Source: Acidobacteriota bacterium (GTDB lineage: Bacteria > Acidobacteriota > Thermoanaerobaculia > Gp7-AA8). Taken from it: a stretch of DNA of 45,589 nt. The number at the start of each line of letters is the position of its first letter. The first letter of the stretch is position 1. The DNA lies in NCBI GenBank assembly GCA_016184115.1, contig JACPDH010000091.1, positions 1 to 45,589 on the forward strand, read 5' to 3'. The notes below the pieces were generated by a model. It was not told the origin of the DNA. It did not search any database and saw nothing but the letters and a program-made list of their open reading frames with translations. The position numbers were made by a program, and so were the translations under genes. This document shows, piece by piece, positions 24,771-34,181 of the stretch.

Positions 24771-26588
24771 TCACGTCGTCAGCGGTAGCACGATCCTGAA
24801 GATGCTCCCGCTTCGCACCCCTTCCCTCACATCGACTTCGCCTCGGTGCCACTTCACAACCTCGGCGACGAGCGCGAGCCCCAGGCCGAGCCCTTCGGTC
24901 TCGCCGGCCGAGCTCCCTCGCTTGAAACGCTGAAAGATCGTGGCGCGTTCCTCTGCGGAGATTCCCGGCCCTTCGTCGCCGACCTCGACGACGGCGCCGA
25001 CGTGCGCGGTCATGACCCGCAAGCTCACCTTCGATCCCACGGGCGAGTACTTCACTGCATTCCCGACGAGGTTGTCGATCGCGCGCTCGAGCAGCGCGGC
25101 ATCTCCGCGCACGCGGACTCCCGGCTCGATCTCCGCGACGAGTGACGGCGCGACGCCGGCACGAAGCAGTTCGGCGCGGTCGCGACCGAGCGATGAAAGA
25201 TCGACGGTCGTTGCGGTCGCTTCGAGCTCGCGCAGCGCGAGCCGCTCGATCTCGAGGAGACTCCCGACCATCGCCTGCAGCTTGTCGGTCTCCTTCTCGA
25301 TGAGCGCCACGACGCGCCTCGTCTCGTCTTCGCCGAGCTTGTATCCCGACAGCAGCTGCGTGAGGCCGCGCACCGATGCAAGTGGCGTTTTCAGTTCGTG
25401 TGCGAGCACGCGGCGCGACTCGACGTCGCTCCGCCGCCGGCGATCGAGTAGCGCACCGAGCTCGTCGAGCCGCTCGACGAGTCCCGCATCGTTCGCGAGA
25501 TTCGCGTCGCCCAGGCCGCTCGCGATCCGCGCGACTGCCTCGCTGCCGCTGCGCTGAAGCCGCCACGCCGCGAGCGTCTCCATGACGCCGACCGCGGCGC
25601 CCGTTGCGAGCGCGAGCGCGACAATCGGCAGGAGGAGCTTCGCCGTGAAAAGCAGCGCGATTCCCGCCACCAACGGCGTCGCGAGCAGCGCGATGCCGAC
25701 CGCGACGCGGCGCGACATTCGCCTTGGCCGCCAGGCGAACGTGAGCGCAACGAACGCGGCAGCGAGAAGGCCGCTGACGACGGGAGGAACCTCGTGAACG
25801 ACATCGCCCGAAACGAGAGCCTCGGTCGCAGCCGCATGAACGACGACTCCCGCATCGGGACGCCCCTCCACGGTGGTTGGCGTGACCGCTCGATCACCGA
25901 GCGCGAGTGCGGTAAGGCCGATGAAGACGACGCGACCTCGAAGCGCCTCGCTCGTCCTTCCTTCGAGAAGTCCTGCGGCGCTCACGACGGGAACATCGAC
26001 CGTGCGCGCGCGAAAGCCCGGTTCGAGGACGCTCCCAGGCGTCACGACGACGGCATCTCTCAGCGCGGACGCCATCGCGATCGAGAGCGCAGGAAGGCTC
26101 ATCTCCCCCGCCTGCTTCGTCATCGATAGCCGCCGCATTACGCCATCGCGGTCGAGCTCGATCATGCCGTGCGCAAGACGCGCACTCCTTGAAAGCGCCG
26201 GAGGAGGCACTACCCACTTCCCCTCGCCGTCGAGTCCCGAGACGAGCGTCGCCCCGGCGCCCTCGAGGCTCAATGCAAGCTCATCGTCTCCCGGGCGCGG
26301 TTCGGCCAGGAGGATGTCGACTGCGACTGTGCGTGCTCCTGACGCCGCGACGCGATCGACGAGCGCGGCGACGCGCTCGCGAGGCCAGGGCCACGAGCCG
26401 GAGACGCGCAGCGATTCCTCGTCGATCGCGACGACCGCGGTTGCCACCACCGGTCGTGGCGAGCGAAGCCGCAGCAGCGCGTCGCGTGCCGGAAGCTCGA
26501 ACGAGTCGAGAAACCCTGCAGCCGAAACGCTCGCCACCACCGCACCCGCGCAAAACGAGACGGTCACGCGCCAGAGCCGGCTTTCCAC
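24771..26588 (-). CDS. CHASE2-domain sensor histidine kinase
   Basis: This 605-residue membrane kinase has an N-terminal helix and a CHASE2 extracytoplasmic sensor (about 30-270; AIDEESLRVSGSWPWPRERVA and GRVVFIGLTALALGDRAVTP are typical). Three closely spaced membrane helices (about 275-350) come next. The HisKA domain has phospho-acceptor His397 (VLAHELKTPL), and the HATPase domain has NLVGNAVKYSP, GDEGPGIS and GLGLGLALV. The start codon is GTG at 26588. CHASE2 ligands are unknown. The next gene is its probable partner, an NtrC-type regulator. The co-occurrence of CHASE2 and FecR domains in one operon is a recurrent theme in bacterial signalling. Confidence 0.9.
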   Translation of the reverse strand: MESRLWRVTVSFCAGAVVASVSAAGFLDSFELPARDALLRLRSPRPVVATAVVAIDEESLRVSGSWPWPRERVAALVDRVAASGARTVAVDILLAEPRPGDDELALSLEGAGATLVSGLDGEGKWVVPPPALSRSARLAHGMIELDRDGVMRRLSMTKQAGEMSLPALSIAMASALRDAVVVTPGSVLEPGFRARTVDVPVVSAAGLLEGRTSEALRGRVVFIGLTALALGDRAVTPTTVEGRPDAGVVVHAAATEALVSGDVVHEVPPVVSGLLAAAFVALTFAWRPRRMSRRVAVGIALLATPLVAGIALLFTAKLLLPIVALALATGAAVGVMETLAAWRLQRSGSEAVARIASGLGDANLANDAGLVERLDELGALLDRRRRSDVESRRVLAHELKTPLASVRGLTQLLSGYKLGEDETRRVVALIEKETDKLQAMVGSLLEIERLALRELEATATTVDLSSLGRDRAELLRAGVAPSLVAEIEPGVRVRGDAALLERAIDNLVGNAVKYSPVGSKVSLRVMTAHVGAVVEVGDEGPGISAEERATIFQRFKRGSSAGETEGLGLGLALVAEVVKWHRGEVDVREGVRSGSIFRIVLPLTT

Positions 26589-26594
26589 GACTCG

Positions 26595-26623
26595 ACGCTA
26601 GGCGCGGGCGAAGTCAGCGTCAA
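26595..26623 (-). promoter_or_regulatory. Weak sigma70-type promoter candidate before the CHASE2 kinase
   Basis: On the minus strand TTGACG (26618-26623) and TAGCGT (26595-26600) are 17 bp apart. The predicted start site falls on or next to the GTG start at 26588, which would make the mRNA leaderless. The -10 element is poor. Confidence 0.25.
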
Positions 26624-26674
26624 GGGGGACACGACAAGTTTGAGGTCAAAGCCAATAGCCTCAAGTTAAGGAGA

Positions 26675-26723
26675 GAACCCTGAAGTTAGAACGTAGAACG
26701 ATGAATTTCGAACCCAGAAGTGC
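26675..26723 (+). repeat. Heptad array (seven GAANNNN units)
   Basis: Seven contiguous units run from GAACCCT and GAAGTTA to GAACCCA and GAAGTGC. Four of the units are nearly identical, in the same order, to those at 20893-20934, so the two arrays probably share an origin. It lies in the 292-bp gap between the CHASE2 kinase and polA. Confidence 0.8.
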
Positions 26724-26828
26724 ATTCTGGGCGGGGGTTTCTGCTGCGAAAGTGGCTAACAGTTCGCTACACCGGGACCGGATGTCGTCCCTCTATGAGA
26801 AGGCCCTCGGCCCGCCTCCCCGCTGGGC

Positions 26829-26863
26829 TGGAACCTTGGACCTTTGACCTTTGACCTTTGACC
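26829..26863 (+). repeat. TTTGACC heptad array just upstream of polA
   Basis: TGGAACC, TTGGACC and three perfect TTTGACC units run in tandem, ending 17 bp before the polA start. The period is again seven. The unit contains TTGACC, so each copy offers a -35-like hexamer. Confidence 0.75.
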
Positions 26864-26880
26864 TGCCTTTAATACGTTCC

Positions 26881-29487
26881 ATGGCCAAAACGCTTCTCCT
26901 CATCGACGGCTCGAACAACCTCTTCCGTTCGTACTACGCCATCCGCGCGCTGACGAACTCGGCGGGGCTTGCGACGAACGCCGTCTACGGCTTCGCGCTG
27001 ATGCTTCGGAAGATCCTGAAGGACTACAAGCCCGATGCAGTCGGCGTCGCCTTCGACATCGGCCGCAAGACTTTCCGCCATCGCCAGTTCGAAGCCTACA
27101 AGAAGGATCGGAAGCCGATGCCGGAAGACCTGCGTCCGCAGGTGCCTCTCATCCACGAGCTCTGTGCCGCGTTCGGCTTCCCGATCCTCACGAGCGAGGA
27201 ATACGAGGCAGACGACCTGTTAGGCGCACTCGCGAAGCAGGCCGCGGCAAAGGGCTGGAACGTCGTCCTCGCGACATCGGACAAGGATTACTTCCAGCTC
27301 GTCGGCGACGGCGTCACGATGTTCCATACCGGCCGCGACAAGGTCTATGACGCGAAGCTGGTCGAGGAGGACTACGGTCTGCCTCCCGAGAAAGTCGTCG
27401 ACGTGATGGCGATCATGGGCGACGCGATCGACGGTATTCCGGGCGTCGCCGGGATCGGCGAAAAGGGAGCCAAAGAGCTGATCAAGGAGTTCGGATCGCT
27501 CGACGCGATCTACGCCCGGCTCGACGAGGTGAAGAAGCCGGCGCAGCGGAAGAAGCTCGAGGAATCGAAGGACAACGCCTTCCTCTCGCGCGACCTCGCA
27601 ACGATCCGTACCGAGATCGACACCGGCCTCGACATCGACGCGCTCGCGATCGGGGAACCCGACCGCGAGAAGCTGCACGACCTCTTCTCGCGCCTCGAAT
27701 TCGGTACGCTCCTTCAAGAGTACCTGCCGAAGGAACCGGAAACGCCTACCGACATCGTCCGTACCTCGTCCGCCTCGGAGATCGAAGAGCTCTGCAAAGG
27801 AGCGAAGCTCGTCGCCATCGGCGTCGAATCGACGGACGACGCGGACCGTGCACTCGACCTAATCTCGTTCTCGACCGGCTCGGGGCGCACGCTCGTCGCC
27901 GCGGTCCCTGAACTGCATGGCGCGATCTCCAAAGTCCTCGGCGGACACCACGCTTTCGTCACCCATGACGCGAAGCGTCTCCTGCACGCCTGTGCGCGCC
28001 ACGGCCTAACGCAGCCTTCGCACCTCGACGATACGATGCTCGAGTCGTATGTCCTCAACCCAGGCGCCTTCGCGCACGACCTCGGGACGCTCTCGCGCGA
28101 AAAACTCGCCGCGAACGTCACCGAACGCAAGGAGATCTTCAAGCATCGCGACGAGATCGGCTTCGAGCAGTCGCTCGATCGCCGCGCCGGAGATTCTGCG
28201 TCGGTCGCGGCGAGGCTCCACGCGCTGCAGATGCCGGAGCTCGAGAAGGAACCGTCGCTCGCAGAGGTCTATCGCACGCTCGAGCTGCCACTCGTCCCTG
28301 TTCTGCAGAAGATGGAGGCCCACGGCATCCTCGTCGACTCGGAATTCCTTCTGGGAATGTCGGCGACGATGGGCGCCCAGCTCGAAACGCTCGAAACGCA
28401 GATCTACAAGGAGGCCGGGGAGAAGTTCAACATCAACTCCCCTGCGCAGCTCGGAACGATCCTCTTCGAGAAGCTGAAGTATCCGGTGCTGAAGAAGACG
28501 GCGAAGACGAAGAGCTGGTCGACGGGCCAGGAAGTGCTCGAGGAGCTCGCCGGTATGGGCTTCGCTGTGCCACGCCTCATCATCGAGCACCGCGAGCTGC
28601 ACAAGCTCAAGTCGACCTACGTCGATGCGCTTCCAACGCTCGTCGACGACAACGGGCGCATTCACACGAGCTTCAATCAGGCGGTCGCAGCGACGGGACG
28701 ACTCTCGTCGTCCGATCCCAATCTGCAGAACATCCCGGTCCGCACGGCGCAGGGGCGAGAGATTCGCAAGGCGTTCCGCGCAGCTGACGGATTCGTGCTG
28801 CTGGCGGCCGACTACTCGCAGATCGAGCTCCGCGTTCTGGCGCACATGTGCGGCGACGAGGGACTGATCGACGCATTTCGCCGCGGCGCCGACATCCACC
28901 GGGCGACCGCTGCCGCGATGTTTGGCGTCGCCGAGGCGCTCGTGAACTCGGAGCAACGACGCGCGGCGAAGACGATCAACTTCGGCGTGCTCTACGGCAT
29001 GTCCGCCTTCCGTCTCGCGTCGGAGCTCGGCATCTCTCAAGGTGACGCAAAGAAATTCATCGACAACTACTTCGGCCGCTATCCGAAGATCCGCGAGCTG
29101 CTCGACCGCACTCTCGACGAAGCGCGCACGACCGGCAAAGTCACGACGATGTTCGGGCGCGTTCGTTACATTCCGGAGATCAACAACAAGGCATTCCCGA
29201 TCCGGTCGAACGCCGAGCGGATGGCGACGAACGCGCCGATGCAGGGAACCGCTGCCGACATCCTGAAGCTCGCGATGATCGAGCTCGACCGCGCGATCGC
29301 GGACGCGGAACCGGAGGCACGAATGCTGCTGACGGTCCACGATGAAATCGTGATCGAGGTGCCCGAATCGCGCGCCGAAAAACTCGCGAAGGTCGTAACG
29401 GAGACGATGGAGGGAGTGCGCGAGCTGAGCGTGCCGCTCTCGGTTGATGCCGGCTGGGGACGCACGTGGTACGACGCGAAACTCTGA
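26881..29487 (+). CDS. polA: DNA polymerase I
   Basis: This 868-residue family A polymerase serves replication and repair. The N-terminal 5' nuclease (LLLIDGSNNLFRSYYA, EADDLLGALA, GDAIDGIPGVAGIGEKGA) and C-terminal polymerase (motif A ADYSQIELRVLAHM, motif B RRAAKTINFGVLYGMS, motif C LLTVHDEIVIEVP) are intact. The middle 3'-5' exonuclease domain is present but degraded: the Exo I motif, FDTET in E. coli, reads IGVES, so the catalytic Asp is Gly. Proofreading is probably weak or absent, as in Taq polymerase. The ATG at 26881 (MAKTLLLIDG) is the family start. A heptad repeat lies immediately upstream. The following lipoprotein gene overlaps its 3' end. Confidence 0.96.
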   Translation: MAKTLLLIDGSNNLFRSYYAIRALTNSAGLATNAVYGFALMLRKILKDYKPDAVGVAFDIGRKTFRHRQFEAYKKDRKPMPEDLRPQVPLIHELCAAFGFPILTSEEYEADDLLGALAKQAAAKGWNVVLATSDKDYFQLVGDGVTMFHTGRDKVYDAKLVEEDYGLPPEKVVDVMAIMGDAIDGIPGVAGIGEKGAKELIKEFGSLDAIYARLDEVKKPAQRKKLEESKDNAFLSRDLATIRTEIDTGLDIDALAIGEPDREKLHDLFSRLEFGTLLQEYLPKEPETPTDIVRTSSASEIEELCKGAKLVAIGVESTDDADRALDLISFSTGSGRTLVAAVPELHGAISKVLGGHHAFVTHDAKRLLHACARHGLTQPSHLDDTMLESYVLNPGAFAHDLGTLSREKLAANVTERKEIFKHRDEIGFEQSLDRRAGDSASVAARLHALQMPELEKEPSLAEVYRTLELPLVPVLQKMEAHGILVDSEFLLGMSATMGAQLETLETQIYKEAGEKFNINSPAQLGTILFEKLKYPVLKKTAKTKSWSTGQEVLEELAGMGFAVPRLIIEHRELHKLKSTYVDALPTLVDDNGRIHTSFNQAVAATGRLSSSDPNLQNIPVRTAQGREIRKAFRAADGFVLLAADYSQIELRVLAHMCGDEGLIDAFRRGADIHRATAAAMFGVAEALVNSEQRRAAKTINFGVLYGMSAFRLASELGISQGDAKKFIDNYFGRYPKIRELLDRTLDEARTTGKVTTMFGRVRYIPEINNKAFPIRSNAERMATNAPMQGTAADILKLAMIELDRAIADAEPEARMLLTVHDEIVIEVPESRAEKLAKVVTETMEGVRELSVPLSVDAGWGRTWYDAKL

Positions 29488-30185
29488 TTCGCCGGCGTGT
29501 CGCCGTCGCAATCCTCGCGCTCGCCTTCGCTCTCGCATGTCGCGAGCCCGAGTCCCCCTCTCCACCACCACCTCCGACGGTGGCGGCGACAGTTCTCGTT
29601 TACGAGACGGTCGTCGGACATGAGAACCGCCTTTTCCGCTGGCAGGTCGTGACCGATGGCGAACGGGTGCGCTTCGGAGACGACGCTGATCGCTGGCGAC
29701 TCTTCGATACGCGCGCACGGACGATCGTCTTCATCGACGACACGCGGCGCACGCAACGCACCGTCACCTTCGAAGACGCTCTCGCCTCGCGGGAGCGGCT
29801 TCTCGCCGCCTCACTACCCGAGGGAGCGCCGCGCGCAGTCGTCTCCGAAGAGCCCGCTGGGATTGTCGACGGCCGTGAGGCGACGCGCGTGACGATCGTC
29901 GCGGGGGGATACAAACGAACGCTCGTCTATTCGACTGCGTCGCTCCTCCCCGCCCCCGCATCCGTCATGAAATGGACGACCGATCCGATCGAGCCGGAGT
30001 ACGCGGGCGTCATCCGCGATCTAATGCCCGCGATCGTCTCGAAGACAGGAACGCTGCTCGCAGATCGCAACGAGATCGCGTACGAGGGAGGCGCGATGGC
30101 GGTAGAGACGCGCCTCGTCTCGGTCGAGCGGAGCCGTTTGCCGAGGAGCCTGTTCCAGGTGCCGGCAGGATTCAGGAGCGAGTGA
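29466..30185 (+). CDS. Small lipoprotein of unknown function
   Basis: This 239-residue protein starts at a GTG (29466) inside the last codons of polA, so the two genes overlap by 22 bp and are probably coupled. Its N-terminus is basic (RRETLIRRR), with a hydrophobic stretch and a lipobox-like end (ALAFALAC), then a proline-rich linker (ESPSPPPPPT). The mature part is mixed beta (LFRWQVVTDGERVRFGDD, GIVDGREATRVTIVAGGYKRTLVYST) and resembles proteins that read out a measured or bound state, but I recognise no family. The 79-bp gap after it, before the convergent lipoprotein gene, has no clear feature. Confidence 0.65.
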   Translation: MVRRETLIRRRVAVAILALAFALACREPESPSPPPPPTVAATVLVYETVVGHENRLFRWQVVTDGERVRFGDDADRWRLFDTRARTIVFIDDTRRTQRTVTFEDALASRERLLAASLPEGAPRAVVSEEPAGIVDGREATRVTIVAGGYKRTLVYSTASLLPAPASVMKWTTDPIEPEYAGVIRDLMPAIVSKTGTLLADRNEIAYEGGAMAVETRLVSVERSRLPRSLFQVPAGFRSE

Positions 30186-30264
30186 GTGGTCTGAGAATCG
30201 AACTCTCGCGGAGTCGCCAGCGAGATTTGCGAGCCCACAGTCTCAACACGACAATTCGCGCGTT

Positions 30265-32598
30265 TCAGTTCGGCACTCCAGCCCGCGCTCCTCTCCGCCT
30301 GGGGCTCTTCGTCGGGTCGACGACGCGCCACTCGGTAATCTCGCGCCCGTCGATCCAGCGCGCGGCGGCGAATAGTGGGCCGTACGTCGTCCAGCTGAAC
30401 GGGAGAGTGCGGACGAGCTCTCCCCGCGCGTCGATTGCGCGTACCTCGAGCTGTGTCGAGGCGCTCCATCCAGCGAGTGGGCGGATGACGATCGCGGTGT
30501 CGGCTCCTGAGGGCTTGCGAATCGTCACGCCCTGAGCATCGCGCTCCTCGATGATCCAGTGCTCGCCATTCGCGAGCCGGACGCCGCTCCAGGTCGTGAA
30601 GAGCCCCGCGACCATACTTCCATCGAGGGCGCGCGCGATCGCCCCTCCCGGTACCACGCTCCCTTCCGGCATGTCGAGTGGCGTATCGTCACCGTTCGCG
30701 ACGATCTCGACCGACGGGAATCTCGTCTTCGTCACATGAGGCGTGACCCATGTGAATGCCGTTGGCCGCTCCGTCGCGTACCGTGAGAGCACGTAACGCT
30801 GGAGGAGCGAGACAACGCGCAAGTCGTCACGGTCGAGCCCGCCACCACGTCCTGTATTGAAGATACTTCCCGGAGGGTTGTAGAGAGGGAAGACGGGAAA
30901 CTGCCCCGTCGCGAGACTCATCGTGAGATTCGCGGTCGTCACGGGATTGGCGCCCATGTTGTGAAAATAGAAGAGCGCCTTGTCGCGGGCGGCGAGCGCG
31001 ACGAACGGGAAGATCTCCCAGTTTCCTTCGCCGAAGCGCTCCGTCGCCCAGCCGTCACCATCAGGGGTGATGCAGCCGAAGAAGGCGAGCTCGTAGCCGA
31101 GAAGCCGGTCGAATCCCGACTCGGTGCCGAGCATCGCCGACGCATGGCGGCGCGCGTGATCGACCCAGCCGTCGATATACGACGTGGGCGACGGCGCGGC
31201 GGGATTCGCGTCGAAGAGCCAGGGACGCGCGCCGATCTGGTCCTCAAAGAGCATGTCGCAGCCAAGCGACTCGATCACCTCGGTCACCGCCTCGTCGACA
31301 CGCTTCGTCACGAAGGGATGCCACGGCGAGACTGCATAGCCGCCGCGCACGCCGTAGGTCTCCCAACGCGGCGCCCCATCATCAATCACTGCGATTGCGG
31401 GGATTGTGAGCGGCGACGGCAACGATCCGAGCGTCGGCCCCTCGTCGTCCCACCACGTCGGATTCGTGTAGGGAATCGTGATGTGCCCGAGTCCCTTGGC
31501 GCTCGCGACGAGCGTCGCAAACTCCTCCGTAGTCCCATGCGCTGGGTTAGGCGGGAGGAAATCGGGATAGTCCTCGTCGAAACCGCGAATGCCATAGCCG
31601 GTGAAATGGAGTACCGAGGGGACCGCGAGCGCCCGAATCACCGGCTCGAACTCGACAAAGGCGCGCCGCATCTCCTGCATGTCGAGCTTCAGAAAGGGAG
31701 CGCGAACGAGGCGCGGGAGAAGCACCCCCGCTCTCGTCTCGAGCGGCGTGATCGCCGCAATCCCGTTGTCGTTGCGCCATGCGAGTACGCTTCCCACGAG
31801 TCCTGCACCGATGCGCAGCCGCATCCTCGGCGAAGCCCATCGCCGACCATTCGCGAGGCGCGGCGCGAACGAATGCCTGATGACCGCTTCACCGGCCACC
31901 GATTCGCCTTCGTGCGCGATACCGAGCCACGCAGGGTGGAGCGTACCGTCGGAAATCTCGTAGAGCGCAAGGCTCCCGACCGTCGTCTCGAATGCGACGA
32001 AGTCGGCGAACATCCCTTCTCCCGGGTACTTCGCGACGTAGCTCCTGCTCGCGTCGAAGAATCCTGGGCGCAGCACGAGCCCAGGGATGAGTGGAAGGAG
32101 AGCTCGCTTCACATCGGCGTCGCGCAGCGCGATCCCTCCCGGAAACGCGATGTCGTCGATCGGCGTCGCCGAGCTGCTCTCGATCTCGATCGCGAAGTCG
32201 AGGAACGCGTCGTCGTGCACAACGACGATCACTCGCGCCTTCACAGCGGCCGGCTTTCCCGCGGACGGGGTGTAGTCCATTGTCAGCGTCTGCGACGCCT
32301 CGGACCAGGAGTAGGTGAAGGCGTCCGCGCTTCCCGCACGGAAGGCACAGCTCGACGCCTGATCCGAGGCGCGCCAGAGACAGCCGTCGCGCGCACCCCG
32401 CGCGAGCATCTGTCCCGTTGCTGCGTCTGTGATCTCCGCGATTGCGCCGTCGGATTTGCGAAACATCACCCGATAGTGATCGTTGGCGACGGAGAAGGAG
32501 TCGGCGGCGGAGTCGTCGAAGACTGACGCACTGCTCGCGCACGACGACAACACGGTCGCGAACGCCAGCAGCGTGAGCAGTGGCGCGCTTCTACGCAC
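30265..32598 (-). CDS. Large secreted lipoprotein, TIM-barrel glycosidase-like (DUF6259-like)
   Basis: This 777-residue lipoprotein has a GTG start at 32598, a signal peptide and lipobox (ATVLSSC). The N-terminal ~250 residues look like a beta-sandwich (NDHYRVMFRKSDGAIAEITDAATG is typical of the substrate-side sandwich in carbohydrate-active enzymes). The central ~350 residues have a TIM-barrel pattern with aromatic- and acid-rich loops (IPYTNPTWWDDEGP, SLGCDMLFEDQIGARPW, FYFHNMGANPVT). A C-terminal beta domain follows. It resembles the DUF6259/glycoside-hydrolase-like group from memory; the substrate is unknown. It stands alone, oriented opposite to the amino-acid transporter that starts 71 bp away. 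Confidence 0.55.
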   Translation of the reverse strand: MRRSAPLLTLLAFATVLSSCASSASVFDDSAADSFSVANDHYRVMFRKSDGAIAEITDAATGQMLARGARDGCLWRASDQASSCAFRAGSADAFTYSWSEASQTLTMDYTPSAGKPAAVKARVIVVVHDDAFLDFAIEIESSSATPIDDIAFPGGIALRDADVKRALLPLIPGLVLRPGFFDASRSYVAKYPGEGMFADFVAFETTVGSLALYEISDGTLHPAWLGIAHEGESVAGEAVIRHSFAPRLANGRRWASPRMRLRIGAGLVGSVLAWRNDNGIAAITPLETRAGVLLPRLVRAPFLKLDMQEMRRAFVEFEPVIRALAVPSVLHFTGYGIRGFDEDYPDFLPPNPAHGTTEEFATLVASAKGLGHITIPYTNPTWWDDEGPTLGSLPSPLTIPAIAVIDDGAPRWETYGVRGGYAVSPWHPFVTKRVDEAVTEVIESLGCDMLFEDQIGARPWLFDANPAAPSPTSYIDGWVDHARRHASAMLGTESGFDRLLGYELAFFGCITPDGDGWATERFGEGNWEIFPFVALAARDKALFYFHNMGANPVTTANLTMSLATGQFPVFPLYNPPGSIFNTGRGGGLDRDDLRVVSLLQRYVLSRYATERPTAFTWVTPHVTKTRFPSVEIVANGDDTPLDMPEGSVVPGGAIARALDGSMVAGLFTTWSGVRLANGEHWIIEERDAQGVTIRKPSGADTAIVIRPLAGWSASTQLEVRAIDARGELVRTLPFSWTTYGPLFAAARWIDGREITEWRVVDPTKSPRRRGARAGVPN

Positions 32599-32669
32599 GC
32601 TTCATGGTGGATGCTGATGCAACGCGTCGTCAACCCGTCTCTCGCCTTTCGCCCTTCGATCGCTACACT

Positions 32670-34181
32670 ATGCGCGTGCTCCCCAGACTGCTCGCGTTCG
32701 TCGCGCTCGTCGCAGCGCTCGCGCTGCCGCTCGTCGCTGCGCCCGAGAACGGCGTCCTTCGCTGGGGCGGCGATGCCGAAGGGGGCGCGCCATTCGTCGA
32801 ATCGGATCCGACGGATCCTTCGGTCGTCCGCGGCTTCGACGTGGAGATCGCCGGCGAGATAGCGCGGCGTCTCGGCCGGCGTCCGCGATTCGTCCAGGTC
32901 GGCTACGCGGCAATCGACCAGTCGGTCGAGCGCGGTGACTTCGAGATCGGCCTCTCTGGTGTCGAAGATACGCCGGCGCGACGCGCGAGCCGGGCGACGA
33001 CGCTCCCGTATTTCGAGTTCCGTGAAGTGCTGACGCAGCGCCTTGCCGATCGTCGGAAGGCGAGCCGCCTCGACGACCTTCGCGGACGCCGCGTCGGCAC
33101 GCTCGGCGGCACGCTCGCCTACGACATCCTGATGACGCGCAAGGACGAGCTCGCTCTGGACGTCGTCTCCTACGATGACGACGTTCACCCTTACGAGGAT
33201 CTGCTCCAGGGACGTCTCGACGCGGTGCTTCTCGACCATGTCATCGCGGCGCGGTCCCAGCGGCGGATGAGCGGACTCGCGACGCTCGAAGCCGCCGTCG
33301 CACGCGGACACTACGTCGCCGTCCTTGCGAGCTCGGACAAGGCGCTTCGCGACGAGGTCGACGACGCGCTGCGCGCGATGATGGCCGACGGGACGCTGGA
33401 ACGGATCTTCCGCGAGTGGGACTGCTGGGACGACGACCAGCGCATTCTCTACGAGAGGGTCGCGAAGGGCGACGTACGTCCTCCGTTCGAGATCGAAGGC
33501 GCGCCGGCGCCAGCGACGGCGACAACGCAGCGACCTAACAAGGCGCGCATTCTCAACTATCTCCCCTCGCTGTTCCGCGCCGCGCTGATCACGATCGTCC
33601 TCTCCTGCCTCGCGATGGCACTCGCTGTCGCCTTCGGTGTCGCGATCGCCAGCGGCCGCATCTACGGCGGAGCCGTCACGCGCGCGCTCCTGACCCTGTA
33701 TGTCGAAGTGATGCGAGGGACGCCGCTCCTGCTGCAGCTCTTCGTCATCTACTACGGTCTCTCCGCGGTGGTTAAGCTCCCTGCATTCATCGCAGCGCTC
33801 CTCGGGCTCGGGATGAACTACGCGGCGTTCGAGAGCGAGATCTACCGCGGCGCGCTCGAGGCGATCCCGCGCGGGCAGCTCGAAGCAGCACGCACGTTAG
33901 GCCTAACCGAGGGCCAGGTATTTCGGCTGGTGCGCGCGCCGCAGGCGCTCCGGTTGGCGCTCGCACCGATGACGAACGACTTCGTGGCGCTCCTCAAAGA
34001 TTCTTCGCTCGTATCGGTGATCACCGTCGTGGAGCTGACGAAACAGACATCGATCCTCGCCTCGAACGTCGGGAGCTGGCTCGTACCTGGACTTCTCTGC
34101 GCCGCGATCTACCTCGCGATGTCGCTGCCGCTCTCGAGCCTCGCACGGAAGCTCGAGGATCGATGGAGGGTGCGGGCATGA
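32670..34181 (+). CDS. Amino-acid ABC transporter: binding domain fused to permease
   Basis: This 503-residue protein starts at the ATG at 32670 with a signal peptide (LLAFVALVAALALPLVA). Residues about 28-270 are a family 3 solute-binding domain (GFDVEIAGEIARRLG, FEIGLSGVEDTPARRA, GRRVGTLGGTLAYDIL). From about 290 it is a polar-amino-acid permease with about five helices and the motifs YVEVMRGTPLLLQLFVIYYG and the EAA loop EAARTLGLTEGQVFRLV. The domain order matches the GlnP-type fusions of Gram-positive bacteria, in which the receptor is tethered to the channel. It overlaps its ATPase gene by ATGA. The substrate is probably glutamine or another polar amino acid, but the pocket was not analysed. 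Confidence 0.87.
   Translation: MRVLPRLLAFVALVAALALPLVAAPENGVLRWGGDAEGGAPFVESDPTDPSVVRGFDVEIAGEIARRLGRRPRFVQVGYAAIDQSVERGDFEIGLSGVEDTPARRASRATTLPYFEFREVLTQRLADRRKASRLDDLRGRRVGTLGGTLAYDILMTRKDELALDVVSYDDDVHPYEDLLQGRLDAVLLDHVIAARSQRRMSGLATLEAAVARGHYVAVLASSDKALRDEVDDALRAMMADGTLERIFREWDCWDDDQRILYERVAKGDVRPPFEIEGAPAPATATTQRPNKARILNYLPSLFRAALITIVLSCLAMALAVAFGVAIASGRIYGGAVTRALLTLYVEVMRGTPLLLQLFVIYYGLSAVVKLPAFIAALLGLGMNYAAFESEIYRGALEAIPRGQLEAARTLGLTEGQVFRLVRAPQALRLALAPMTNDFVALLKDSSLVSVITVVELTKQTSILASNVGSWLVPGLLCAAIYLAMSLPLSSLARKLEDRWRVRA

Noticed and set aside
30183-30250. tRNA-like T-arm on the minus strand (GAGAGTTCGATTCTC)
   Set aside because: Only three of five T-stem pairs form and no acceptor, D-arm or anticodon arm of a tRNA could be folded around it.
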